Positions 17,788 through 25,692 of a DNA stretch of 64,000 nucleotides are shown piece by piece; the first letter of the stretch is position 1, and each line of letters opens with the position of its first letter. The notes under the pieces were generated by a model. That model was given only the letters and a program-made list of their open reading frames with translations. It searched no databases and was not told where the DNA came from. Source of the stretch: Levilactobacillus mulengensis (GTDB lineage Bacteria > Bacillota > Bacilli > Lactobacillales > Lactobacillaceae); NCBI RefSeq assembly GCF_003946045.1, contig NZ_RHNW01000010.1:54299-118298 (forward strand), written 5' to 3'. Position numbers and translations under genes: made by a program.

Positions 17788-18873
17788 ATGGATAATTCTT
17801 ACAAAATTAAAGTACAACACGTTACGAAGGAATACGATCTGTACAAGAGCCAAGCGGAAAAACTGCGCGCGTTCTTCTCACTGCGTAACTCTACCGTGCC
17901 ACATTTCTGGTCACTGATGGGGATTTCCCTGGAAGTGAAGCCGGGCGAAACTCTGGGCTTGATTGGGGTCAACGGTTCCGGAAAGTCAACGCTGTCCAAC
18001 ATTATCTCCGGCATCATTCCCCAAACGACGGGGACGGTCGATGTTCGCGGGGACACCTCAATCATCGCCATCGGGGCCGGCTTGCGGGGTAATCTGACCG
18101 GATTGGAAAACATTCGGTTGAAGGCCTTGATGCAGGGGCTGACCAATCCCGAAATTGACGCGTTAATGGACGACATCGTGTCCTTCGCTGATATTGGTGA
18201 TTTCTTGTACCAACCAGTTAAGAGCTATTCTTCTGGGATGAAGTCACGGCTGGGCTTTTCAATTGCCGTGCACGTAAACCCAGATATTTTGATCATTGAT
18301 GAAGCCTTGTCCGTTGGGGATGATACCTTCTACCAAAAGTGTGTGGACAAGATTTCCGAATTTAAGGATGAGGGCAAGACCATCGTCTTCGTCAGTCACT
18401 CCCTGAAGCAAGTGGAAATTCTGTGTGACCGCGTCGCCTGGATTCACTACGGGACGCTCAAGGAAATTGGTGAGACATCTGATGTGGTCAAGCACTACCG
18501 TGAATTCACCAAGTGGTTCAAGGGTCAGACCAAGAAGGAAAAGAAGCACTTCCAACGCCAAATGAAGACCAACCAAAAGTCTTTTGATATTGATGCCTAC
18601 CAGAAACAGGTCACCGAAGAACGCCAAGCGGCGGCACCAGATGATGCCAACGTGGCAGCCGAGGTCAAGAAGGACTTCTATGGTTCAGTTATCAGTGAAA
18701 AGATGAGTTGGGGGAACCGAATTTTAACCTTCGGAGTCGCTATCGTCTTTGTCCTGGCTTGCTTGGTCAACGTTTCGGGTCACTCAGTGAGTGAAGTCCT
18801 GCAAAATCCAGGGAGCATTGTGCACCCAGAAACGGTGCTTCACGACTCAAACAAAACAACAAATGTGAAATAA
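17788..18873 (+). CDS. tagH: Teichoic acid export ABC transporter ATP-binding protein (TagH-like)
   Basis: A 361-residue ATPase. Residues 1-245 are the nucleotide-binding domain: Walker A GVNGSGKST, a Q-loop region with GLRGNLTGLENI, signature YSSGMKSRLGFS, Walker B ILIIDEALSVGD and switch His VSHSLKQ. A charged linker (250-300) is followed by one membrane helix (about 318-335) and a short outer tail, which is the TagH layout rather than a plain ATPase. TagH energises export of wall teichoic acid with the permease TagG, which is not in this window. AGGAAG precedes the ATG. Confidence 0.88.
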   Translation: MDNSYKIKVQHVTKEYDLYKSQAEKLRAFFSLRNSTVPHFWSLMGISLEVKPGETLGLIGVNGSGKSTLSNIISGIIPQTTGTVDVRGDTSIIAIGAGLRGNLTGLENIRLKALMQGLTNPEIDALMDDIVSFADIGDFLYQPVKSYSSGMKSRLGFSIAVHVNPDILIIDEALSVGDDTFYQKCVDKISEFKDEGKTIVFVSHSLKQVEILCDRVAWIHYGTLKEIGETSDVVKHYREFTKWFKGQTKKEKKHFQRQMKTNQKSFDIDAYQKQVTEERQAAAPDDANVAAEVKKDFYGSVISEKMSWGNRILTFGVAIVFVLACLVNVSGHSVSEVLQNPGSIVHPETVLHDSNKTTNVK

Positions 18874-19012
18874 ATTAGAGAATAATAAGAATACGGATAG
18901 ATTTTTATTATTTTTCGTGGTATCTTTAAGTTACCATTTATTTACCCCTTTATTTGATTTCCCAATGAACCGAATAAAGGTTTATCTCTCATTTGGTGAA
19001 GACTAAATGGCG

Positions 19013-19042
19013 GGGCCGAGAAGAAATTCTCGGTCTCTTTTT
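19013..19042 (+). terminator. Terminator after the TagH-like gene
   Basis: GGCCGAGAA pairs with TTCTCGGTC, followed by a T-run. Confidence 0.85.
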
Positions 19043-19051
19043 GTAGAGTGC

Positions 19052-19355
19052 GGAGCGGGGCGTTTAGGTCCTGAGCATTAACGTCGGTTCAGTGATGACC
19101 CTGGGCTTGGGTCATTGCTGAACCGGGGTTAAGCGCAGGGACCTGGCTCGCGTAGCACGTTTCGGAAGCCGCCAGGACCAGGATAGTTCCGCGAGGAGCC
19201 AATCGAATGCCCTAAGACAAGATAGAATTTAAGACCTATCCCGGGCCTGGGTCGTTTCCGTTACGGTGTTAAGCGGAACCAGTTGCCCCGCGTAGCACGT
19301 TTCAGAAGCCGCCAGGACCGGGATAGTTCCGCGAGGAGCCAATCAAACGCCTTAA
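19052..19355. repeat. Family C dispersed repeat, copy 2, with 77-nt hairpin and internal duplication
   Basis: The span 19067-19143 folds on itself: GGTCC, TTAAC, CGGTTCAG and ATGACCC on the left pair with GGGTCAT, CTGAACCG, TTAA and GGGACC on the right. A unit of about 62 bp starting CGCGTAGCACGTTTC occurs at 19150-19211 and again at 19291-19352. Related pieces lie at 631-680 and 63918-64000. No gene lies between 18874 and 19523. Confidence 0.75.
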
Positions 19356-19523
19356 TAAAATCTAATGCCAATCAAGAGCTACCAAATCCAAGGTGGCTCT
19401 TTTCTTTTGAAAAGGAATCAAAACGCACAATATTAAAACTCACCAACCCAACCGCACACAAATTAATACCATCGCAAACAACGTGCAGTAAACTAGCCCC
19501 AACCAAAAGGGGAGGCCATCCAC

Positions 19524-19811
19524 ATGAACAAAACCAGTCGGCGAATTCTCATTGAAATGATCAGCGGTGGCTTAATCGCAGCAATCGCTATGCTCCTATG
19601 GGGCGGTTTTGACGCCTGGTTTGCCCGGGCCAATGATGTCACGCCTCTTAGGGTAGACTTTTTCCACATCACCTTTTACCGGGTCACCCAAGCAATCGGC
19701 CAATTTCACGGTCAGATTTTCCCCGTGCATGTTGGGATTCTTCTGGTCATTGGTGCGGCCTTGGTAGTGGGTTTAGTTGAACTCTGGCGCAAGTTGAGCC
19801 GCGCCAGCTAG
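19524..19811 (+). CDS. Small membrane protein, 95 residues, unknown function
   Basis: It begins MNKTSRRILIEMISGGLIAA. Two clear membrane helices (about residues 10-30 and 65-88) flank a polar loop with FHITFYRVTQAIGQFHG, which would face outward or inward together with both short ends. AAAAGGGGAGG lies ten bases before the ATG. No partner gene is adjacent and no family is recognised. Confidence 0.75.
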   Translation: MNKTSRRILIEMISGGLIAAIAMLLWGGFDAWFARANDVTPLRVDFFHITFYRVTQAIGQFHGQIFPVHVGILLVIGAALVVGLVELWRKLSRAS

Positions 19812-19973
19812 TAGCCAAGTTACAGACCATTTTCAAGTTCGACACAAAATATAATTTTTTTAAATGGCCGTCAATCCGGTCCAACCCTATGTAGGAGTAG
19901 GGAGTAACTGGTGAGCACCCAAAGTGATAACGTAAAATAATAGTGAAAATCACCAACTATTTTTTGAAAGCTA

Positions 19974-20002
19974 TTGACAGCGCTTACAAAAACCGGTATA
20001 TT
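19974..20002 (+). promoter_or_regulatory. Promoter with perfect cre site
   Basis: TTGACA (19974-19979), a 17-bp spacer and TATATT (19997-20002). TTGACAGCGCTTACAA (19974-19989) matches all 16 positions of the cre consensus WTGNNARCGNWWWCAW and covers the -35, the position expected for CcpA repression. Confidence 0.8.
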
Positions 20003-20009
20003 ATATCTC

Positions 20010-20096
20010 GTAAGGTATTAATAATTACCTTCTAATCAATTCTCTTTCTCTCTTATGCCGACCACTGCCATTCCCTGGTAGTGGTTTTGTTTTGCC
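20010..20096 (+). ncRNA. Candidate CcpA-controlled small RNA (about 85 nt)
   Basis: Downstream of the cre-promoter there is a 5' hairpin AAGGTA/TACCTT (20012-20031), a single-stranded C/U-rich stretch TTCTCTTTCTCTCTTATG (20040-20057), and a terminator ACCACTGCCA/TGGTAGTGGT followed by TTTGTTTTG. No start codon with a ribosome binding site lies inside. The plan resembles CcpA-repressed riboregulators such as RsaI of Staphylococcus, where a pyrimidine-rich loop pairs with ribosome binding sites. It could instead be a terminated leader of the next gene, but that gene has its own TATAAT (20108-20113). Confidence 0.6.
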
Positions 20097-20141
20097 CAAA
20101 ATCACGGTATAATAGAAACATTGTGCGGAGGCGATTTAAAA

Positions 20142-20450
20142 ATGAAAAGTCACGAAACATTTACACTGATCGAGGAAATTACCCGCCTCGATGGCAGTAA
20201 ATACATGGAAATCAGCGACATGGTCCAAAATGGCCGGGCGGAACTGGCAGTAGAGCGCAAGCTGATCAAGCAAGTGCGGATCCTACAGCTAAACATTGCC
20301 CACACGCCTCACGTCCAGGCTTACGAAGACTACGTGAACGAAAATTACACGATGCCAGAAGAGGCCTTCACTGAATTTCAAGAATGGAAACGCACGCCAG
20401 AAATGGAAAAGGAAGTTGCGGCTATTCTCCACGAAAACCATATTGGGTAA
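20142..20450 (+). CDS. Conserved-looking small cytoplasmic protein, 102 residues, unknown function
   Basis: An acidic, mostly helical protein starting MKSHETFTLIEEITRLDGSKY, without signal peptide or membrane segment. The start at 20142 is chosen because GCGGAGG lies about ten bases upstream; a TTG further upstream precedes that site. It has its own TATAAT and a strong terminator, so it is a single-gene transcript. No motif allows a function call. Confidence 0.75.
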   Translation: MKSHETFTLIEEITRLDGSKYMEISDMVQNGRAELAVERKLIKQVRILQLNIAHTPHVQAYEDYVNENYTMPEEAFTEFQEWKRTPEMEKEVAAILHENHIG

Positions 20451-20469
20451 TCGTTAAATGATGCATTAG

Positions 20470-20506
20470 TAAACCACGTCCTAGTCAATGAGGATGTGGT
20501 TTTTTC
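20470..20506 (+). terminator. Terminator of the 102-residue gene
   Basis: AACCAC-x-TCCT pairs with AGGA-x-GTGGTT, followed by six T. Confidence 0.88.
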
Positions 20507-20649
20507 TTTGGACGCGTTAGGAGCTAAATTGCTCACGCAACATGCGATTCACGACAGAAGATAGTTAGCCAACTTAGCAAACAAAGCTCACTGATCACGT
20601 GGATCAACAGCACTCACAAATATGAATCAGCGATTAGTGACTCAGTAGA

Positions 20650-20872
20650 TGTGGGATGGTAAAAATGGACCAGTGGACAGTCTAAGTGACCAGAGGCGGG
20701 CCAAGGCGAGCAGCTGTGTCGATGGTCTTAGCTGAGTGAATTTTCTCAGCTTAGAGCATGGGACAACCTTTGAGACCGCCCCTTAGGCTCAAAGTTGAGG
20801 TGGAAGCCCGTTCTTCGGCTGGAACCGACCCCACAGCAGGGAACCTTGAGCCCGCCGCCGGGAACGGATGTC
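20650..20872 (-). repeat. Structured repeat family, type A, copy 2 (reverse)
   Basis: Reverse-oriented copy: starts GGGATGGTAAAAATGG, then GTGACCAGAGGCGGG, stems CTTAGCTGAG/CTCAGCTTAG and CTTTGAG/CTCAAAG, and ends CCGCCGCCGGGAACGG. The right terminal motif is missing. The flanks 20507-20649 and 20873-20990 contain nothing else recognised. Confidence 0.8.
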
Positions 20873-20994
20873 ATCGCCTCCCGAAACAGTTTAACCACGC
20901 ATTTAACCCCAAGAAAAAACTAATCGGCCTATCAGTATATAAACAAAATGACAATTTGATTGGCTACAAAATTGTGGTACTCAACCAATAATCG

Positions 20995-21018
20995 TGCTAC
21001 TATGAAAACGGATTCATA
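20995..21018 (+). promoter_or_regulatory. Promoter and candidate operator of the first NEAT gene
   Basis: TGCTACTAT (20995-21003) is an extended -10 element. It overlaps the inverted repeat TATGAAAACGGATTCATA (21001-21018), placed over the expected start of transcription, so a repressor site is plausible. It is not a convincing Fur box. Confidence 0.45.
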
Positions 21019-21053
21019 GATAATCAACAAATTGTTTTGGGAGGGTTTATTTT

Positions 21054-21785
21054 ATGAAAAAATCTTTAACGATTATGAGTGCTTTATTGATGGTCACCAG
21101 TGCGGGGGCCGGCATTTCCCTGAACCAAGTCACAGCTCCAACGGCGACGGCTCAAGCGGCGACTTTAAACGCGGCTAAACTGGCAAATGGTAAGTACAGC
21201 GTGAAGTACAGCCTGTACAAGACCGGGACCACGACGGCTTCTGAAGCGGCTAGTTACTTCACCACCGCAACGGTTACGGCTAAAAACCAGAAGACTTCCG
21301 TGGCGTTGAAGAGTACGGCGGCCGCTAACCAGTATCTGGATGCCGTCACGTTAGGCGGCCAGGCGGCTAAGGTCACGAAGGCAGCAACGGGCAATACATA
21401 CACGTTTAGCAACGTGAACTTGAAGAAGGACCAAACGATGGGCTTTACGGTTGCCGTTCCGGGCATGCCACAAGCCATGAAGGAAACCGCGACGTTGGCC
21501 TTTCAAACCAAGACGTTGAAGGCCACCACGCAGGCGAAGGCTAAGAAGGCCGTTAAGCTGAGCACCAAGGCGGTCAAAGCCAAGACCAAGGCGGTCAGCG
21601 GTACGACCACCAAGGGTGCCAAGGTAACGGTCAAGCACAACAAGACCACGCTGGGTAAGGTCACAACCAAGAAAAAGGCCTACACGGTCAAGCTGAAGAA
21701 GGCCGTTAAAAAGAGCTGGAAGCTGAAGGTCACCGCGACTAAAGCCGGTTACAAGACCGTGACCAAGACCGTAACGGTTAAGTAA
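21054..21785 (+). CDS. Secreted NEAT-domain protein (haem uptake)
   Basis: A 243-residue exported protein. The signal peptide ends near residue 35 (TATAQAAT). Residues 38-145 form a NEAT domain: GKYSVKYSLYKTGTTTASEAASYFTTATVT is the typical first half and FTVAVPGM the eighth strand region. The usual YxxxY haem motif after VPGM is replaced by a segment with AMKETATL. Residues 155-243 are a very Lys-rich bacterial Ig-like domain (VSGTTTKGAKVTVKHNKTTLG). No sorting signal, so it is released or held by charge. A partial terminator separates it from the rest of the locus. Haem binding is inferred from context. Confidence 0.85.
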   Translation: MKKSLTIMSALLMVTSAGAGISLNQVTAPTATAQAATLNAAKLANGKYSVKYSLYKTGTTTASEAASYFTTATVTAKNQKTSVALKSTAAANQYLDAVTLGGQAAKVTKAATGNTYTFSNVNLKKDQTMGFTVAVPGMPQAMKETATLAFQTKTLKATTQAKAKKAVKLSTKAVKAKTKAVSGTTTKGAKVTVKHNKTTLGKVTTKKKAYTVKLKKAVKKSWKLKVTATKAGYKTVTKTVTVK

Positions 21786-21786
21786 G

Positions 21787-21827
21787 TGGAAAAATCACTA
21801 CCGGTTTCGGTGGTGATTTTTTGGTTT
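21787..21827 (+). terminator. Hairpin terminator between NEAT genes
   Basis: AAATCAC-x-ACCG pairs with CGGT-x-GTGATTT, then six T. Only 30 bp remain to the next gene and no separate promoter is seen there, so the downstream genes probably depend on read-through. Confidence 0.85.
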
Positions 21828-21857
21828 TACTAAAAATAAGAAACGGGGGAGCACAAG

Positions 21858-23039
21858 ATGAAACATCTACAGCAATTTTTCCGTGTCATCGCCTGTCTGG
21901 TCGTGGGTCTCGTCTTCCTGGGCTGGGCCCAAACGACGGACGGCCATGCCGCGACGTTAAGCAATGGTCTTTATCAAGTTCCCATGAAAATTATCAAGGC
22001 GGACAGCAGCGCCACGTCCGATGCCAATCAGTTCTTTGGCAAAACGGCCGTGGTCCGCGTGAATCACGCTCAGGTGACGGTTTTGATCACCTCAAATGGC
22101 GCCAAGTACATTAAGAAGATGACCGTGGCTGACCAAGCCGTGACACTAGTCAAGACGGTAGATCACCAGGCGGTGTATCAGTTTAATCTGACGGCCCAGA
22201 TCAGTCCGCTGACCACGACCTTTAGCCTGACGACGCCGATGGGGGCCATGAAGGAACAGGCTCGCCTGACCCTGAACTGGGCCCAGGCCAAATCCGTCAG
22301 CAAAAGTGTCGCGACCACGGATCTGATTGCGCAGGCTGAGACGCTTGCTAAGGCCAATGCCAGCAATCAGAGTTCTTCCGTGACCGTGCCAAAGTCCACA
22401 ACGACTAAACCTACCGCCACCTCGACGGCTAAAAAGACCACCACAGCCACCGAATACTGGCGCTACCAAGTCTTACAGGGCGCTAAGATGACCAAATCCG
22501 AGGCTGACCAGTACTACACGGACGTGGCGACCGTGACGCCGAAGGGCACCGGTTATCAGGTGACGCTCCACGTGAAATACGCCAAGTCCCTGAAGCTCGG
22601 GGCCCGGGCGGTCGTGCCCAAGCGTATCAACGGCGCACAGCCACAACATGTGACGTACGGCCAGAGCGGTCGGAACTATACCATGAGCTACACCTTTACC
22701 GTGGCGAAGCGGTCCGCGTTGACGCAGAAATTGATTCCGGGTCAGATTCACGTGACGGTGCCTGCCATGAACATCAGTCAGACGTTCCCGATTCGTTTCC
22801 GGTTTGCCCGGAGTGGGGCGGCTGATCAGGCAGCGGCTGCGACGGTCGCGACGTTGCCCCATACCACGGTGACCGCAGCTAGCGCTAGTGCCAGTCCGAC
22901 GGCCACGTCGACCACGACTAAGCCGCATCAGGCAACACTGCCACCAACGGGTGAAGCCACGAACAACTGGGCCGTCCTGGGCCTCGTGGGCTTAGCGCTC
23001 GGCGGGTTTATTTGGCGAGGAGGTCGGGCCCATGACTAA
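21858..23039 (+). CDS. Cell-wall anchored protein with two NEAT domains and LPXTG signal
   Basis: A 393-residue surface protein: signal peptide (1-33), NEAT 1 (about 36-140, LYQVPMKIIKADSSATSDANQFF), a Ser/Thr linker, NEAT 2 (about 198-315, YWRYQVLQGAKMTKSEADQYY), a second linker, then LPPTGE near residue 368, a hydrophobic stretch and a final Arg-rich tail, which is a complete sortase A signal. Neither NEAT domain keeps YxxxY: the positions read PMGAMKEQARL and PAMNISQTFPI. It may bind haemoprotein or use other haem ligands. GGGGGAG precedes the ATG, and the 3' end overlaps the next gene by eight bases. Confidence 0.88.
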   Translation: MKHLQQFFRVIACLVVGLVFLGWAQTTDGHAATLSNGLYQVPMKIIKADSSATSDANQFFGKTAVVRVNHAQVTVLITSNGAKYIKKMTVADQAVTLVKTVDHQAVYQFNLTAQISPLTTTFSLTTPMGAMKEQARLTLNWAQAKSVSKSVATTDLIAQAETLAKANASNQSSSVTVPKSTTTKPTATSTAKKTTTATEYWRYQVLQGAKMTKSEADQYYTDVATVTPKGTGYQVTLHVKYAKSLKLGARAVVPKRINGAQPQHVTYGQSGRNYTMSYTFTVAKRSALTQKLIPGQIHVTVPAMNISQTFPIRFRFARSGAADQAAAATVATLPHTTVTAASASASPTATSTTTKPHQATLPPTGEATNNWAVLGLVGLALGGFIWRGGRAHD

Positions 23040-23820
23040 AGGCTTACGCGGTCTCATGCTCACCGTCCTGGTGACCATCGCTGTCTGGTTCCTACCCACG
23101 GCGGCGCACGCCCAATCACTGGATTATTCAGCGCTCAAATATGGGACGAATCAAACCTCGATGGCCAGCGGCTACTTTGTCCATCCGGCCAAGGTGACGG
23201 TGAAGAATCACGCCTACGTGGTCACCATGGACATTAAAACGGCCAAGAAGTTAACCAGTTGGCCGGTGAAGGTTTTATCAGTTGATGGGCAATCACCCGA
23301 AAATGTCCGCAAGGTCAAGGATTCAGCGGGCAACTCCCATCTGTACTATAGCTTTACCACCACGAATTTAAAACGCGCGGTAAATGCGAAGCTGTCGATC
23401 TATGTGCCGGACGTGTACAAGGCCAAGCACCTGATCACCTTTAAATTTAAAACGGGGAATTTGCCAGCATTGAACCAGCGGACGACTACGACACGGGCAA
23501 AGCGGACCCAGTCCAGTACGGCGACTAGCGCGTCAACTAAGCCAGCTGTCACTGCCGCATCATCGTCCGCGAAGTCCGCGTCTAAAGCGCAGGCTAAAAG
23601 TAGTGCCACGAAAGCAAAAAATAAGGCGAAGTCGTCATCAAAAGCCAAGTCCAGTCAATCCACTAGCAGCCAGTCGTCCAGCAGTACCGACAGTCAATCG
23701 GCGTCCAGCGCGGACCAATTACCAGCGCACCAGACCCATTGGGGCGCGCTGATTGGCGGCGTGGTCGCAATCGTCGTCTTAGTCGGTGGCGGTAGTTGGT
23801 GGTACTTTGGCCGACACTAG
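23032..23820 (+). CDS. Membrane-anchored NEAT-domain protein (IsdC-like position)
   Basis: A 262-residue protein with a signal peptide (ending AHAQ near residue 27), one NEAT domain (about 30-145) and a long Ser/Lys-rich wall-spanning region. A C-terminal hydrophobic helix (GALIGGVVAIVVLVGGGSWWYF) is preceded by LPAHQT rather than LPXTG. Its eighth strand reads VPDVYKAKHLITFKF, keeping the first Tyr of YxxxY with His in place of the second, so this is the best haem-binding candidate of the three. It probably passes haem from the wall to the binding protein encoded next. Confidence 0.85.
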   Translation: MTKGLRGLMLTVLVTIAVWFLPTAAHAQSLDYSALKYGTNQTSMASGYFVHPAKVTVKNHAYVVTMDIKTAKKLTSWPVKVLSVDGQSPENVRKVKDSAGNSHLYYSFTTTNLKRAVNAKLSIYVPDVYKAKHLITFKFKTGNLPALNQRTTTTRAKRTQSSTATSASTKPAVTAASSSAKSASKAQAKSSATKAKNKAKSSSKAKSSQSTSSQSSSSTDSQSASSADQLPAHQTHWGALIGGVVAIVVLVGGGSWWYFGRH

Positions 23821-23833
23821 GAGGTAAATGCAC

Positions 23834-24727
23834 ATGCAAAATCCAAGAAAAATCGGCCTGATCACGTTGGCCGTTTTGGTCGTGCTGGGCCTCGTTGGTG
23901 GCGGTATTGCCTGGCACCAGCAACGGCAGAAGCAAAGCCAGCCACGCATCGTGGCAACGACGGTCGCTATCGTTCAGATTGCGGACAAACTCCACTTACC
24001 CCTGGTGGGCGTGCCAACGACGGCTAATAAGCTGCCGCAACGGTACCATCAGGTCACTAAGGTGGGGAGTCCGATGAATCCCAGCGTGGAAAAAATCACG
24101 GCGCTGAAACCGACCGCCGTGTATTCCGTGACGACCTTGGACGACCAATTTGGTAAGGCCTTCAAGGCCCAACACGTGACGCCGCACTTCTTGAATCTAA
24201 CCAGTGTGGGCCAGCTGCAGCAAACGTTGACGCAGCTGGGCAAGCGGTACGACCGACAGGCAGCGGCGGCGAAACAAAATAAGCTGATTGATCAAGCCAA
24301 GCAGCGGGCAACCGCCCGGGCACGTCACCGGCACCAACCCCGAGTTCTGGTATTAATGGGGTTGCCCGGCGCGTCTTACATGGTGGCCACCAACCGCTCG
24401 TACGTGGGGGACCTGGTGCGTCTGGCCGGGGGCCAAAACGTCTTCACCAGCCGCACGCAGGAGTACCAAGCGCCCAACGACGAGGCCATTCAAAAGGCGA
24501 ACCCGCAGGTCATTTTGCGGCTGGAGCACGCGATGCCCAGCATGGTGACCCAGCAGTTTAACCACGAATTCAAGAGTAATGCCATGTGGGCGCAGACGGC
24601 GGCGGTCAAGCACCACCGCGTCTATGACCTGCAGGAGCCGACCTTTGACGCGACCGCGAACATGCGGGTCGCCACGGCGCTCAAGCAGGTCAGTCAATGG
24701 CTGTATCCGAAGGGGGCGGCCGCATGA
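23834..24727 (+). CDS. Haem ABC transporter substrate-binding protein (IsdE-like)
   Basis: A 297-residue periplasmic-binding-protein-like receptor of the helical-backbone class. It lacks a lipobox Cys: the N-terminus is a plain membrane helix (GLITLAVLVVLGLVGGGIAW), so it is anchored as a transmembrane protein. GSPMNPSVEKI carries the Met at the place of the IsdE haem ligand, and LRLEHAMPS supplies a candidate His ligand. The start at 23834 lies nine bases after AGGAGG; the ATG at 23828 is too close. ATGA overlap with the permease gene shows tight coupling. Confidence 0.85.
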   Translation: MQNPRKIGLITLAVLVVLGLVGGGIAWHQQRQKQSQPRIVATTVAIVQIADKLHLPLVGVPTTANKLPQRYHQVTKVGSPMNPSVEKITALKPTAVYSVTTLDDQFGKAFKAQHVTPHFLNLTSVGQLQQTLTQLGKRYDRQAAAAKQNKLIDQAKQRATARARHRHQPRVLVLMGLPGASYMVATNRSYVGDLVRLAGGQNVFTSRTQEYQAPNDEAIQKANPQVILRLEHAMPSMVTQQFNHEFKSNAMWAQTAAVKHHRVYDLQEPTFDATANMRVATALKQVSQWLYPKGAAA

Positions 24728-25692
24728 CCAAACACGCTGGCTGGTGGTATGGTGGCGTGATAGCGCTGCTGGTGCTGACCAGCCTGATTGCGCTCATGGC
24801 CGGTACGACATGGCTGGGACTGCCTCAAGTCACGTGGGCGGTCAGCCATCCGGCCAGTCGCGCCTTTGTGACGATCTTTTCACTGCGGCTACCACGAATC
24901 CTGAGCAGTCTCATCTGTGGGGGAAGTCTGGCGGTCGCCGGCGCACTGTTTCAGGCCGTTTTTCGCAATCCCATCGCCGACCCCAGCATCTTAGGGATTA
25001 GCTCCGCCGCCGATTTCTTTAAATTGGGTGGCGCGATTCTTTTACCCTGGCTACCCGGTCGCAACTGGCTGATGGCATTGGTCGGCGGGCTGATTGCCCT
25101 GACCATCCTGACCAGCGGCCGTGCCCTGACCGATCCGTACCGGTTGATCATCGTGGGGGTGGCGCTCGATGCCACCTTTGTCGGCCTCCAACAGCTACTG
25201 AGCAGTGGGGCCGCTGCCGTGAGCCACAGCACGTTTAACGGACTGACCTGGAGCGATACCGCCACCTTGCTCGGACTGGGCGTCCTGGGGCTCGTGGTGG
25301 CCCTGATACTGGCACCCTGGGCGAACTATTTAAAATTAACGGATAGCGCCCTGAAAAATGTGGGCGTGCCGGTCAACGTGCTCCGCTGGACGTTGCTGTT
25401 ACTGGGGATGTACCTGGCCGTCAGTGTCACGGCGGTGGTCGGCACGATTCCCTTTGTCGGTATCGTGATTCCCAACGTGGCCCGGCGGCTAGTTGGTCAC
25501 GATTACCAAACCGTGCTCCCATTCTCCATGCTTGCGGGGGCTTGGTTGATGCTTGCCGCCGATACGCTGGGACGGACGGTCATCGTGCCCAGCGAGATTT
25601 CCGCGGCGACCATGATGGCCGTCATTGGGGGGCCATTTGTCATTATTCTCTTACAACGGGGGCGAGGTTTTCATGGAATGTCAACACGTTAG
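24724..25692 (+). CDS. Haem/iron-complex ABC transporter permease, FecCD family (IsdF-like)
   Basis: A 322-residue permease with about nine to ten membrane helices. FecCD hallmarks are LRLPRILSSLICGGSLAVAGALFQAVFRNPIADPSILGISSAAD near the start and VVGTIPFVGIVIPNVARRLVGHDYQTVLPFS containing the ATPase-coupling loop. The ATG at 24724 forms ATGA with the preceding stop and follows AAGGGGG. It imports the ligand delivered by the binding protein; haem is inferred from the NEAT neighbours. Confidence 0.92.
   Translation: MTKHAGWWYGGVIALLVLTSLIALMAGTTWLGLPQVTWAVSHPASRAFVTIFSLRLPRILSSLICGGSLAVAGALFQAVFRNPIADPSILGISSAADFFKLGGAILLPWLPGRNWLMALVGGLIALTILTSGRALTDPYRLIIVGVALDATFVGLQQLLSSGAAAVSHSTFNGLTWSDTATLLGLGVLGLVVALILAPWANYLKLTDSALKNVGVPVNVLRWTLLLLGMYLAVSVTAVVGTIPFVGIVIPNVARRLVGHDYQTVLPFSMLAGAWLMLAADTLGRTVIVPSEISAATMMAVIGGPFVIILLQRGRGFHGMSTR

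Noticed and set aside
21001..21018. Fur box before the haem locus
   Set aside because: TATGAAAACGGATTCATA does not match the 7-1-7 TGATAATNATTATCA pattern; kept only as an operator candidate.
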